The position numbers and the translations under genes are program-made. Below, piece by piece: positions 21,610 to 32,574 of a DNA stretch of 64,000 bases. How positions within the stretch are numbered: position 1 is the stretch's first letter; each line of letters opens with the position of its first letter. The stretch lies in the NCBI GenBank assembly GCA_963576565.1, contig CAUYVT010000068.1:124001-188000 (forward strand), read 5' to 3'. The notes beneath the pieces are model-generated. The model did not search any database, was not told where the DNA came from, and worked only from the letters and a program-made list of their open reading frames with translations. The DNA is from Aspidapion aeneum (taxonomy: Eukaryota; Arthropoda; Insecta; Coleoptera; Brentidae).

Positions 21610-24600
21610 TCTCGCACTGTTTTATTTTTGTAACCACATTTATAACAAAATTTAGTTCTGGGTTTGGTGCATTTTTGGAAAGTATGTGTGTCCTTTTCTC
21701 CACAATTCCAACAAACTAAACTATTTAGGGCACTGATGTTTGGTTCGAGGGTTTCAGTTTGAGTGGGGAAATTTGATTGAAGTTGAATATTGGAAGTTGG
21801 AGAGCTTGTACTTTGGGCATTGTTATTTGTAAGATTTTGATAAAAAGGATCATCACAAGAAATCTCATTAATCCTAAAATTATTCTTTGGTCGTTGGTAA
21901 GCTAATTCTGGTGCCATTAAGTTTATATTATTATTTGTAGAAGGAGTCTGAAAGTTTTGAGATCTAATTTTTGTTTCCTCTATCATTCGGCACAAATAAG
22001 TCAATTCATCAAGGTTCACAACCTGTTTTAATGCCAAATGGTTCTGATAGTAAGGTTGTAAATTTTTTATTACAATTTGCACCTGTTCCCATTCACTAAC
22101 TTGTCTCGTTAAGCGAGTAAATAAAGTTTGCATAATACTAATAAAAATTATTGGCCTTTCATTAGGTCCCTGGCTCCTAGAATGTATTTCTTGCCAAAGC
22201 TGATTTTCAAAATTAGTCGGTAAAAAGTTTATTTTTAGTTCCCTAACCAAATCGTCCCAAGAGTTTATCCTTTGCTTTATTTGTCGATACCAAGTTCTAA
22301 TCTGACCCTCAAAAAATTCATGTGCAAATGTCAAAAGTTGGTTTTTATCAATGTTGTATGACAACACAAACTCTTCGACCTTATCTAAAAATGTTAGTAC
22401 ACTCCCACTACCCGTAAACTTAATATTGTTTTGATGAATATAACCTATTTTTCTGAATAAATTCGCATCATGACCAGAATAATTTCTAGAATGAGAAAAA
22501 TTTTGGTTGGTCCCATACTGAGGTGGTTGAGTAGGAATTTGAGGCAAGGGATCAGAGAAATTTAAATTATTATTGTTTTGAAAGTATGGAGGTGTGACAA
22601 AAGTTTGGTGGTTACTGGTCAAAGGAAATTGTGAAAAATTATTATGATTTAAATTTTGGGAATTAAGATTTTGGTTGGATAAAATCTGATTCAAAGGCTG
22701 AGAGTTTATTTGAGTTTGACTAAGTGTGTGGTGGGTAAACTGTTGACAAGGTATTTGGTTGGTAGTAGGCTGAAAGTTTAAATTTTGATTGAAAAATTGT
22801 TGTGAATTGTTTAAGGTTGGGTTGGCCTGATAATTACCTATTGGGTTTGATGATTGTTGGTTAAAATTGACAGGCGGGTTGAGTTGATAACTTGAAGTTT
22901 GATTATATAAATGGTTTTGGTTTGAATTTAAATTTAAATTGGGTAAAAATTTTGAGGCTGGATTTAAACCGCTATTTAAGGTAAGTTGGTAGCTGGTATT
23001 TTGATTAACCGGGTTTTGATTTGGACATGGTTGATAAAAGTTTTGACTAGCCTGATTTTGACAAGGATTTGACATTAAAATTTGACCTGCATTGCTTTGA
23101 TTTAAATTTGCATTGGTGTTATTTATTGGCATTGTTTGTAAAGGTTGATTAGAATTTAAACTTTGAATTTGGTTTGACATATTTTGACATGGGTTTGACA
23201 TTGGATTTTGACCTGTATTGTTTTGATTTAAGTTGACGTTGGGATTTATGGGGTTATTTATAGCCAATGTTTGCAAGGGTTGATGAAAATTTAAACTTTG
23301 ACTAGTTTGAGTTTGGTTGGACACATTTTGACATGGATTTGTCATCACATTTTGACCTACATTGCTTTGATTTAAATTTGCATTGGTATTATTTATAGGC
23401 ATTGTTTGTGAAGGTTGATTAAAATTTAAACTTTGAATTTGGTTTGACATGTTTTGACATGGGTTTGACATTGGATTTTGACCTGTATTGCTTTGATTTA
23501 AGTTGACGTTGGGATTTAAGGGGTTATTTATGGGCAGTGTTTGCAAGGGTTGATGAAAATTTAAACTTTGACTAGTTTGAGTTTGGTTTGACATATTTTG
23601 ACATGGATTTGTCATCACATTTTGACCTACATTGCTTTGATTTAAATTAGCGTTGGTGTTAATGGGGTTATTTATAGATGGAGATTGCAAAGGTTGGCTA
23701 AAATTTAAGCTTTGGCCAGTTTGACTTTGGTTTAAAATATTTTGACATGGATTTGACATGGGATTTTGACCTACATTATTCGAATTTGAATTTGCATTGT
23801 GATTATTTGGGTTATTTAAGCTCGGTGATTGCAAGGGTTGGTTAAAGTTTAAGCTTTGGCCAGTTTGACTTTGGTTGAAAATGTTTTGACATGGATTTGA
23901 CATGGGGTTTGGTGCAGAAATTTGAGAGGTAGGCTGATTTGTTGGAGCTGTACTGGTTCCTGGTATACTTTGGGTTATGATTAAAGAACTTTGCATGCTA
24001 GGTTGTGGTGACGACAACTGAGTGTTATTAGTATTGTTTATTTGTGGCGTGACAGTTACCGTATTTGTTCCAAACTTTGGATCATTTCTGGCATAAATAG
24101 CAATTCTATCTAATATTTGGAAGAGGTCTAATTGAGAAATATTTTGGGGAATTGGTTCGACTTGATTTTCCGTACCGTCATTTAAAGGAGAAACATGTTG
24201 GGTGCTTGACATTAAAACTAATTCGAGATTTTCGTCATCTGACGAGTCGTGCACACTTTCAGTCTCACTATCTTTACATATTTCAGATTCAGAGTTATCC
24301 TCTTCAATCATAGATTCTCTTAAACTCGGGGATTTTGATAATAATAAAGATTTGTTAGCTTTTGCCTTTTGATTCAAAACCGTTAAAAGAAAAGAGACTT
24401 TTGAAACTAGTTCCTGTTTGGTTTCTGACTTTGCTTCAGGAAACTTTGAAATTCGGTTTAGGATGTGCGTTAGGCGATTTGTTATAACCCGATATTTAGT
24501 ATGGCGCTTAGTGAGATTAAACTTAATTACCATACTCTCCAATGTTTCCAGCTTATTTCTGCAAATGCCATCCTCATTGTCAAAGTCGAGGCTCACTTCT

Positions 24601-24743
24601 GGATAGTTGATAGGTCCTGCTTTTTCCGTTTTCCGAAGTTCTCTCAGCAACTTGTTTTTTTCTTTCCGCTCACCTTGAGTGTCTCTGGATCTGATCATCA
24701 GCTCCCAATCCAATTCGTCAATTAGAAGGTATGAGGGTTCCAT
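21543..24743 (-). CDS. gag: Gypsy-1 Gag
   Basis: About 1066 residues from the ATG at 24743 (MEPSYLLIDELDWEL). This start is preferred because the related Gypsy-2 Gag aligns at LLIDELNYEL; an ATG 13 codons upstream is also possible. After a charged N-terminus comes a long Asn/Gln-rich repeat region (about 23040-23915). A capsid-like segment follows (IKFTGSGSVLTFLDKVEEF, WYRQIKQRINSWDDLVRE), then zinc knuckles CWNCGEKDTHTFQKC and a second with H replaced (CYKCGYKNKTVREC). It is unusually long for Gag because of the repeats. It forms the particle and binds genomic RNA. Confidence 0.9.
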   Translation of the reverse strand: MEPSYLLIDELDWELMIRSRDTQGERKEKNKLLRELRKTEKAGPINYPEVSLDFDNEDGICRNKLETLESMVIKFNLTKRHTKYRVITNRLTHILNRISKFPEAKSETKQELVSKVSFLLTVLNQKAKANKSLLLSKSPSLRESMIEEDNSESEICKDSETESVHDSSDDENLELVLMSSTQHVSPLNDGTENQVEPIPQNISQLDLFQILDRIAIYARNDPKFGTNTVTVTPQINNTNNTQLSSPQPSMQSSLIITQSIPGTSTAPTNQPTSQISAPNPMSNPCQNIFNQSQTGQSLNFNQPLQSPSLNNPNNHNANSNSNNVGQNPMSNPCQNILNQSQTGQSLNFSQPLQSPSINNPINTNANLNQSNVGQNVMTNPCQNMSNQTQTSQSLNFHQPLQTLPINNPLNPNVNLNQSNTGQNPMSNPCQNMSNQIQSLNFNQPSQTMPINNTNANLNQSNVGQNVMTNPCQNVSNQTQTSQSLNFHQPLQTLAINNPINPNVNLNQNNTGQNPMSNPCQNMSNQIQSLNSNQPLQTMPINNTNANLNQSNAGQILMSNPCQNQASQNFYQPCPNQNPVNQNTSYQLTLNSGLNPASKFLPNLNLNSNQNHLYNQTSSYQLNPPVNFNQQSSNPIGNYQANPTLNNSQQFFNQNLNFQPTTNQIPCQQFTHHTLSQTQINSQPLNQILSNQNLNSQNLNHNNFSQFPLTSNHQTFVTPPYFQNNNNLNFSDPLPQIPTQPPQYGTNQNFSHSRNYSGHDANLFRKIGYIHQNNIKFTGSGSVLTFLDKVEEFVLSYNIDKNQLLTFAHEFFEGQIRTWYRQIKQRINSWDDLVRELKINFLPTNFENQLWQEIHSRSQGPNERPIIFISIMQTLFTRLTRQVSEWEQVQIVIKNLQPYYQNHLALKQVVNLDELTYLCRMIEETKIRSQNFQTPSTNNNINLMAPELAYQRPKNNFRINEISCDDPFYQNLTNNNAQSTSSPTSNIQLQSNFPTQTETLEPNISALNSLVCWNCGEKDTHTFQKCTKPRTKFCYKCGYKNKTVRECPVCSKNLPSAAPRSDGTANT
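21552..21594 (-). promoter_or_regulatory. -1 ribosomal frameshift signal at gag-pol
   Basis: Slippery heptamer A AAA AAC (21588-21594, minus strand) lies in the gag frame as TCA-AAA-AAC, with pol in the -1 frame. Eight bases on, CGCAG...CTGCG (21552-21579) can pair, with a further 3-bp stem across a mismatch. The spacing and pattern match known -1 frameshift sites. Confidence 0.78.
23040..23915 (-). repeat. Gag minisatellite encoding Q/N-rich repeats
   Basis: Six units of 48 or 42 codons plus a partial seventh. Each begins NPMSNPCQN or NVMTNPCQN and ends with a NLNQSN-GQ-like segment. Two unit types alternate. Composition is dominated by Asn, Gln, Pro and Ser, and each unit has one cysteine. 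Confidence 0.9.
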
Positions 24744-24975
24744 TATATCTAAAATCGTTACAAAAATGTGAATAAAAGACAACTCAGTAATAGAAAATCA
24801 GGGAAAAATTTTATCAATTTAATGAAAGTTTAACAAAAATAACCAAATATTTAAATAAAAATAGAAAATTGAGATACTTTGTTGAGTTTGGTATAAGATA
24901 CCCAGCTACTTTAAGTACTTAAGTAAATTGTTCTGAGTAAACTTTAAACTTGGAGTGTCTTTAGAATTAGAAAGG

Positions 24976-24995
24976 CATTACAAACACCCCCTTTC
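24976..24995 (-). promoter_or_regulatory. extra polypurine tract/LTR-end-like sequence in leader
   Basis: CATTACAAACACCCCCTTTC matches 16521-16540 at 19 of 20 positions, that is, the end of an LTR plus polypurine tract. It sits between primer site and gag, where none is expected. Confidence 0.6.
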
Positions 24996-25059
24996 AAGGG
25001 AAATAAAAATTAGAGAAAATACCTGTAAAACTATACAAAACTCAGAAAAAAAAAACAAC

Positions 25060-25077
25060 GCCCCACGTTGGGCGCCA
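25060..25077 (-). promoter_or_regulatory. Gypsy-1 primer-binding site (tRNA-Lys)
   Basis: TGGCGCCCAACGTGGGGC on the minus strand, two bases after the 5' LTR. It is complementary to the 3' end of insect tRNA-Lys(CTT) including CCA, as I recall that tRNA. Confidence 0.87.
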
Positions 25078-25079
25078 TT

Positions 25080-28057
25080 TGTAATTTATTTTGTTTATCT
25101 TCTGTTTAGATATATCTAAAGTGTAATACTTTATAGAAAGGAAAAAAATGTTGTTGATAATTTATTTTTTTTTTGTTTATAGCAATAAAATTTTAATGTT
25201 TTATAGCAATAAAAATTGTTAAATGTATTCCTTTTTTTTTACTAAATGCCTAGGTATCACTCAATGTTTCGGTTTGAGAGCACAGGGCGTGGGTTCACAT
25301 CTTAGTCGTAAAAATTTTAAAAAAAGGAATTTTAAAATAAGAATTTTTAACATTAAAATTGAGGAAATTTACTCAAGTATCAGGTTTTATTTTATTTGAT
25401 TTTATCTTTTACCAAACTACTTATTTTGTGGGCGCCCTGTCTATTAGTTGCAAAGACAGAAAATCGAAGTGCTCAATTTATTTAAAAATTTATTTTAGAG
25501 TCTGATTTTAAGTTGAGCCTCTTAAAATCTATATTTTTAAAAGCTTTTAAAATGAAATTAAACAAAAATATCTCAATTAGTAAATGTATTAGAAAAATAA
25601 TTTTTATAGGAAATAACAAATTTTAAAGCACAATAATTTAAAATATTTAAACGACTAACATCTTATATTATTAGCAATAGGTAACTTAGTATAGTGTATA
25701 TAACTCTCCTAACAACATATATTACACAAGGACAAATTTGTGGTCTTTCCACGAAAAGAAATGCCTATTTTACACAAGGTATGGAAGTGTGGTCTTTCCA
25801 CCAAATAAATATAAAGTAAAATTTATGTTACACAAGGTACAAAGTGTGGTCTTTCCACAAAAAAACGTAAGATGGTTTAAAACCAATAAAAAAAAGCTAA
25901 GTAAAATAACTTAAGGGCAAAATAAGTTGCCTAGGCAATCATGACACATCAATAGATCCTTATAATCACTCAACGTGCTAAACACCTAATTTCTGTAGTA
26001 CAGAAAAACTTGACTATAGGAAATATTGTGTTGCCAGATTTTAACACAGCAAAATTAAGATAGGCTGATTTGCCAAGAAAATAATCTAGCACATCAACAA
26101 CCCCTATATAATCTGCAACGTGCTAAACACATCATCGGACTTCCAAAAATCAGAATTATAAAGAGTTATTGTGATGCTAGATTTTGCTTACGTCTTTACA
26201 AAAAACATTAGTCACTATACTAAGCTGGCATAACCAACCCTAGGAGTATGAGTGGACACACTATAAATAGTCATACTCTAGGTTAATTATTTAATTTAAA
26301 AATATATAGCTCCACCAGTATCTATATATCAAAACTTAAGGTAATAACTTTAATACTACATTACCAAAATAAAGGTTAAATAACCAACAAAGTCACACGG
26401 TTTATAATTCTGAGGGAATTATAAACCAACATATATGGGTGTAGGTAAACACACTGAACTATATAATAGTTAGTTACACCCCTTAAGTACGAAACTGAAG
26501 TATATTCGGCTTCACCACTTCCAAATATAAATATAAAAAAATTTAAAACTCAAAAAAATGTGAAAAAGGCAAATTTGACCATATTAACCGCTTGGATAGT
26601 TGAAGAAATTAAGACGCAAGGAAAGAATGTTGGTTAGTAAGAATAAAAGCAGGTGTACTTAGCTTTTAACTGTAGATCCTAATCGAACCAGACATCAGTA
26701 CCCCTCCCTGGAATCTCGATAAAACTGCTGAGGCACTCCATGCTACATGGAAACTCAAGAACTCCGGGTGAATACAGAAGGTTGGGATGATTGGTTGAAA
26801 AACTTGGTCTTATTTCATCGTAGAATTGGAAAGTTGAAAATAGCTTGATGGAATAGCTGGTTAAAGAGTTGGTCGTAGGCTTTAAACCATGATGTTGAAG
26901 AAGGTTAAAGCTAGGTGGTCATTAGAAGAAGTGTAGTCTGGAAAGTCGGTAGAAAAGTAGCCTTATAAGCAGGTAGGAGGGTAGCCCTCAAAGCCTAATA
27001 ATAAAAAATCTACATCAGCCCACCATTTTATCAATTAAAAAAATGAAAAAACTTACAAAAAAATGGATTTCACTAAATTTTTCATACTGATTTTTGAGGT
27101 TATTCTATGAATGTTTGTTTTTTAAATATAGTTTAGGCCTTACAAACTGTGCAGTGAAGTTTAATAATTTTAAAATGGTTCTAGCTACCAAGTTTTAACA
27201 GAATTAAAAATTAAATTTAGTGAAGTACCTATAAAAATGTACTTGTTATATTATGGAAAAATTGAGTTAACTACTCACTGACCAATTCTTAAGGCACCTA
27301 ATGAAAACGTTAAAAAATGTCAAAAAAATACTTTGAGATACCTATTTAGAAAATAAAAGAAATTCAAAAACTAGAAATTCTCCATTGTAAGTAAGAAATG
27401 AAAAACAATAAAAAATAGTTCAGGCTTATAGTAAATAGAAAAACATACCGGTTGTTCTGGCTTAAAAAACTGTCAGATTCTACATTTCTTCACTTTGTTG
27501 AAAATTTTGGAGACACACTCTACTGCGGCATTTCTAGTGTTGAAAGAGACTCATATTTTGGCGTATTTTCATTTTATAGTGGTCACTCTCTTTACCCCGG
27601 GACCCCTTTAAATTCACTGGTTCCCACCACTACGGTACGACTTGACTGTTTTTTTTTTAAATTTTTTGCACTGACCAGGACGTCTACTTCGTCGAATTTA
27701 ACACTTTAAATGCATTTTTAATATTTAGATTTTAAATAATAAAGATTACCATCCTACGTAGGTTGTCTTTATCATATTGAGACAGATGAAAAAGGATAGA
27801 TATTCTCTCGTATTACCTGCTTCGAATGATATGATTACTCTACCAGGTTTACGTGTGTCAGACAAAGCTCAACGAAAAAGGATATAAGACAATCGAGATT
27901 GGGTGTAGACTAGGAAAAATTCAGTCTTTTGACGATTTTGTAGCATGCTGGAGTTAATGGCAAGATTAGTCTAGGAAGTCAGGGTCAAGTATATAGAAAA
28001 TGAGTAGGTTGGCTTTTGTTAATTTGACTTGGAATGTTTTGACTAAAAAACATTACA
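25080..28057 (-). repeat. Gypsy-1 5' LTR (2978 bp)
   Basis: Same as 13606-16527 except for two extra short segments (near 25190 and 26371) and scattered substitutions. It should contain the promoter; its triple motif lies at 25722-25858. Confidence 0.95.
25722..25858. repeat. triple hairpin motif in Gypsy-1 5' LTR
   Basis: Same three-copy array as in the 3' LTR (14224-14360). Confidence 0.6.
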
Positions 28058-28061
28058 TGTG

Positions 28062-28619
28062 TCTAAGGAGTACTTAACACAAAGGTATCTAACAAAATTC
28101 ATTAGCAGAAAGAAGATCACTACGAACCTTTCAAATGCTCAAGCATTAGCAAAGCTACTATTCTAAACCTAAAACTAAACATATCACACAAAAAAAAACA
28201 AGAAGGAAAGTGAAAGATAGGAATGAGCTATGTGGTGGGCCCCAATATCACATAGGATCCAGAAGAAGGAAGGTTATAGGCGGGCGAAGAGGATCAACTC
28301 CTCTGGCAACGCCTATGCCGCATAAGCAAGCGAGGTATCCTGTTAGGAAAATCCCCCGAAGTACTATGTACAAAATAGTGCTCGCATCTGAGAGTCTGTA
28401 GGGTTCCAGAGGATGTCAGTCACAGCCTGTAAGCCAGATTCGAGGATGTTATTTGAATCCGACAAAGTCGAAGTTGCAAAATTCCAGAAAGTTTTGGAAA
28501 GTTCTCGTACATCGACTCTGCACTCTGCGAAAGAACAAACCATCCGGCTCCCAACGTTCTCCCAGACCGATAAAGGTGAAAACAAATACAAAGGGAAATA
28601 GATTTAAAAAAAAACTATA
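28062..28619. other. unassigned segment, partly GC-rich
   Basis: Lies between Gypsy-1 and the errantivirus-like element. Bases 28200-28600 are clearly less AT-rich than the neighbours. Short ORFs exist (28210-28401 and 28413-28601, +) but match no family I recognise. It could be part of an older element into which Gypsy-1 inserted, or host DNA. Confidence 0.35.
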
Positions 28620-28623
28620 TATA

Positions 28624-28962
28624 TTTTAGATGCGAGCTTAATAAAACTCTTTTTTAAAAAATAACTTTATTTTATTTAGTCACTTTTACAAATAAGACAA
28701 CTTTAAAGTTAGATGTGAACCGTTTAGATGCTAAGTCAAACCTAAAAGATGTTGTTTACCTGCTAGCCTACTTATAGTTACAAGAGTGCTGACACAGCTT
28801 CGCGTGGGTTCCCGAAGAATATGGAAGTAAACATGTTTATCAAATGACTTTTATATGATCTTGAAAACAATAGCAATATTGTGCAATTATGGTATTACGT
28901 CTTAACTTATTCTAGAAACTACGCATTAAGTAAATACACCTACGCATATTTTTAATATAACA
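28624..28962 (-). repeat. errantivirus-like 3' LTR
   Basis: 339 bp. Minus-strand start is TGTTATATTAAA and end is CGCATCTAAAA. It is identical to 37042-37380 except for one T/C difference near 28749. Confidence 0.93.
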
Positions 28963-29049
28963 ACTCCCTCGCAATTTAAAAAGTTAGTGCTATACAATGC
29001 AGTAACTTTTACTAACAAAATTTAAAATTCCTAAAATTACAAAATACAA

Positions 29050-30952
29050 TTAAACATAAGATTTTCTTAAAACATTAGTATTTAATTCAATATCTTCTTC
29101 GATTGGCTCTGTAAGCCTTATTGATGGCCTACGCCTAGCTATTGAAAATCTTTTGCCTAAACTTGATAAACTTGATATATTTGGTGATGGTGGAAAATCA
29201 TTGTTATCATTATTATTTTTGATGCCCATACGTACATTTTTAGCTCTTCGATTTTTACATTTTCAATAAAAGTAAATTAAAACTAAAACCATAATGAAAG
29301 CCAATACAAGATATGTAAGCCATGAATGATATTTTTCAATTTCAGGTTCATTGATTAAATCATCCAATTCATTTGCATATTGATCTAATTTATGTTTAGC
29401 AATTTCCAAATCTTCCAAATTTAGTTTTGTCATTTTTAAAGGTTTTAATCTAGGAAGATTTCTAAGTTTTTCTGGATATTTTTCACAACAATTGAAAGGA
29501 ATTTAAATAAAATTTGAATAATTATAACTTAAATCAAGTGTTTGTAATTGATTGGCTTGGATTTTAGTTGATCCTACAAAAGCTGAACAATATGGTTTTA
29601 AAGACAAAATTACATTTTTTGTTACAATTTTCGAAATAGTATCAGTGTTACATTTTATTGTAATTGGAAGTTGATTTGTTACACTTATTAGCCAAACATT
29701 ATTTTGGAAAATTTGAATACTATAATCTTCTGCTAAAATCAAAACTAACTCACAGGTTTTTGGAAAAGTTAACAATTTTTGAGTTCTTAATAACTGAGAT
29801 TCACAAATTGAATTGCTATCAATCGGAAGAGGATATAAATTTTTACAAATTTTCATTTTATAGCCCAAATCCCTACAAGTGTCAATTTCTGATAAAGATA
29901 AATAGAAATCATCATCGTTATCTTTAGCAATATATTTCTTACTAACAGGCAAAATATGATGTAACATAGTTCGATTATCATAAATTGGTATTGGGTACAA
30001 TCGGAAAACGGAATACCATTCTGGTCGAACCAATGGTATGTCCAAGACAAAAACAAGTCTTTCATTTGTAATATAAGCATTCAAATCAATAATATCTAAG
30101 TATGTTGCGATTCTATCGTCCATGGGTGCTACCGGTAAATTATTTGTATGTAAATTTTGGGCAATTTGTTTTAAAGCATTAGTTAAATCATTAGGAAGGA
30201 TAATACTTGTATGAATAATTTTTAATCTGGCAAAAGAAATTGAATCTAATACATCCGTTATTTGAGATTGAATATAAGTGTATGATTCCAATAATTGTTC
30301 ACAAAGATTAATAAAATAAAATTTAAGATTAAGAAGTTCGATTTCATCATGAATCTGATGTATTGATTTTGAAATTTCAATTATATTGGAGTTGAAAGCT
30401 TTTTCATCAATTTGAAGTTTGCGCAAAGTTGCATTAAATTGTTTTATTACTGACGTAGTAACACTTATTTGATTTTTCATTAAGTTTTCCAAATCTTTAT
30501 CATCTTTTTCAATTTTATTGATACAATTTTCATAATATTGACCGTCAGCTGCATCTAAATTTCCCGTTATATACTTCCAAACAGTACCGAGAGCGTTTAT
30601 TAAACCTCTTTTACGTCTTGGTGTGTAAGGCATGTCTGAATAGATTTCATTAAATTTATTGGTTATATCATTGGAAATTTGAAATAAAAGTGACACGTGT
30701 GGTCTTATATCTAAGTGGATCATTTTAATATTTCCAGTTGATTGATGAAGCATTAAGCGTAAGCTATCTAAAATAACATTATTACTAATAAAAGCATCTT
30801 GCAAAGCTTTAATATCTTTATAAACTAATAAGGTCCATTTATCATTTGATACCTTTATACTAAGTTCTTTATGAAAATAAACACCTACGGTATTATTTAT
30901 TTCATCGATCTTGTATTGTCCTTTTCCCCATCCGATAAGGAAAACGAGTAAT
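29050..30952 (-). pseudogene. env: env (insect F-type fusion glycoprotein), broken
   Basis: Envelope gene of the type shared by insect errantiviruses and baculovirus F proteins. A hydrophobic leader follows a splice acceptor at 30953. A furin-type site RRKR lies at 30607-30618, with a fusion-peptide-like segment next (GLINALGTVWKYITGN). A membrane segment is encoded at about 29266-29327, followed by a basic tail. In-frame stops at 29503-29505 (TAA) and 29263-29265 (TGA) cut it before and after the membrane segment. In the family it mediates membrane fusion; here it would lack its anchor. Confidence 0.87.
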
Positions 30953-30967
30953 CTGAAACAAGGAAAA
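30953..30967 (-). promoter_or_regulatory. env splice acceptor
   Basis: TTTTCCTTGTTTCAG on the minus strand, just after the pol end and before the env leader. The env frame has no own ATG before its leader, so it would borrow one from an upstream exon, as in errantiviruses. Confidence 0.62.
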
Positions 30968-30970
30968 GTT

Positions 30971-31822
30971 TCAGTCAGAATCAGAGTCTGAATCGGGTTT
31001 ATGACAAGGTTTTAAAAGATCAAAATTATATTTTGAAATTTGTTTAGTTATTGGATTATAAACAGTTGCAGAATTATTTGAAATTGCTCTAATTTCAAAA
31101 GGTCCATTAAATTTAGGTGATAATTTTCCAGTAATTTGAGTTTCTTTCACGAAAACTCTATCGCCTACTTTAAATTCATAATTTGGAGTTACGTGTTTAT
31201 CGAATCTTTCTTTAGCTTTTTGTTTTGACAGTTTTGTTCTTGATCTAGCTATACGATAATAATGTTTGATCCTTGCATTTAAATCTCTGATATATTTGCA
31301 AATAAGTTCTTCTTCATTGTAAAGAGTTTCTGGAGGTCTTGCTGCTGTATGTCCAAAAACTAACTCGTACGGTGTAAATCCATGAGTTTTACATGTTGAA
31401 TTGTTATAACAAATGACAGTAAATGGTAACAATTGTAGTGGATGTTCTTCAGGACTTTCTGTTTTACAAACTCTGATCATTTCTAATAATGTTGCATGAA
31501 ATCTTTCTAAACTTCCATTTGATTGTGGATGTCCTGTACTTGAAAAAGTTAGTTTGATATCGTACATTTTACACAAGTCTTTTAAAAGCTGATTATTAAA
31601 TTCTCTACCTAAATCCGTATGGATTCTTAAAGGAGTTCCATAATGTTGAAAAAATAATAATAGTGTATTAACAATTGATTTTGCAGTTTTATCATTTAAT
31701 GGATAAGCTTGAATGAATTTTGTCAATTCGTCTCTTATTGTTAAAACCAAATTTCTTTCTGGAATTTCTAAAATATCTAGATTAATTCTTTCAAGTGGTG
31801 TTTTTGGAGTTTCAGTAATCAC
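30971..31822 (-). pseudogene. pol: errantivirus-like integrase catalytic core and C-terminus
   Basis: About 284 codons in a frame shifted from the upstream zinc-binding part; the shift lies near the A-run at 31830-31840. Catalytic residues are in INLDILEI, HTDLGREF and GSLERFHATL, the D,D-35-E pattern. The C-terminal part has KVGDRVFVKE, typical of Gypsy integrases, and an acidic DSDSDSD tail. There is no ATG at its 5' end, which supports a frame break rather than a separate gene. Confidence 0.9.
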
Positions 31823-32574
31823 AAGTCCAAATTTTTTCTTAAAATTTTATTTCTTTGACATATTTCACATTGGTTTATAAATTTTTCAACATCTTTGGTT
31901 AAATTTTTCCAATTATATTTTTCTTTAATTCTCCTAATTGTTTCATTAATTCCCCTATGAAAATTCTTTTTTCCGGAATGATATTGATCAATTATTATTT
32001 GTCTTTGATCTTCTACTGGCTCAGTAACTATATCTTGACAAATTACTAAATTTAAATCCTTTTCAGCAAAGACAAAACAGAGCATTTCTAAAATTGGTAA
32101 ATCTACATTATTTTCAACATAGAATGTTTTGGAGATATCAATGTCATTTTGACATCTACATAAAATTTTGAAAAGAGTTAAATTGGCTTCTTCCTCAACA
32201 TACGGTACTGGAATTATAAAATACTTTCGTTTATTAACTGTTTTTGAAGAACAAATATTAATTTTATTTAAATCAAAGTTAAGTTCTTCATCTAATATGT
32301 CACTTATTATAGTATGATGTTTTTCTTTTAAGTTATCTTGTTGAAAAATGGTTATAATATTTTTGTGTTTTTTATCCAATAGTTGATCATTTGTATATCT
32401 AATCTTTGAATAATCAATTAATGATGTTGTTTGATATAAATTGTGAAATCTCTTAAATTCATTTTCCAAAGTTTGAGGAGACATTAAAGCTAGTTCATCT
32501 TCAACTATACTTTCTGATTCATTGGAATTTTCATCTTCTGTAAGGGCATTAATTAAAGCAGATCTTTTATCTGG
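31819..32574 (-). pseudogene. pol linker region and integrase zinc-binding domain
   Basis: Follows the macro domain in the same frame. The first ~190 residues are acidic then mixed (TEDENSNESES, IPVPYVEEEANLTLFKI) and unassigned. They occupy the place of the poorly characterised region between RNase H and integrase in errantiviruses. Next comes the HHCC zinc domain (DQYHSGKKNFHRGINET, CEICQRNK). It stops at 31819 because of the frameshift. Confidence 0.72.

Larger units (their letters stand above)
20087..22101. repeat. 1005-bp tandem duplication across the gag-pol junction
   Basis: Bases 20087-21091 recur at 21097-22101 with one visible substitution (20274 versus 21284) and a 5-bp joint 'aagtt' between them. 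The offset is 1010 bp. It duplicates the C-terminal gag zinc knuckles, the frameshift site and the first pol codons. Confidence 0.95.
13606..28057 (-). mobile_element. Gypsy-1: complete Ty3/Gypsy LTR retrotransposon
   Basis: Two long LTRs flank gag-protease-RT-RNase H-integrase on the minus strand. A 4-bp duplication TGTG lies at 13602-13605 and 28058-28061. LTR ends are TG...CA. The LTRs differ by two indels (about 25 and 31 bp) and few substitutions, so insertion was recent. Lesions: a 1-kb tandem duplication over the gag-pol junction, an in-frame TGA in the integrase N-terminus (17712-17714) and a frameshift near 16875. Integrase after RNase H defines the Ty3/Gypsy order. Confidence 0.95.

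Noticed and set aside
22980..23920. Regularly spaced repeats resembling a CRISPR array
   Set aside because: Units are coding repeats of Gag with no unique spacers; eukaryotic context.
27452..27709. ORF of 85 codons in the Gypsy-1 5' LTR (and a shorter one at 15923-16144)
   Set aside because: Present only because the LTR is repeated; it shifts and ends differently in the two LTRs and has no known domain.
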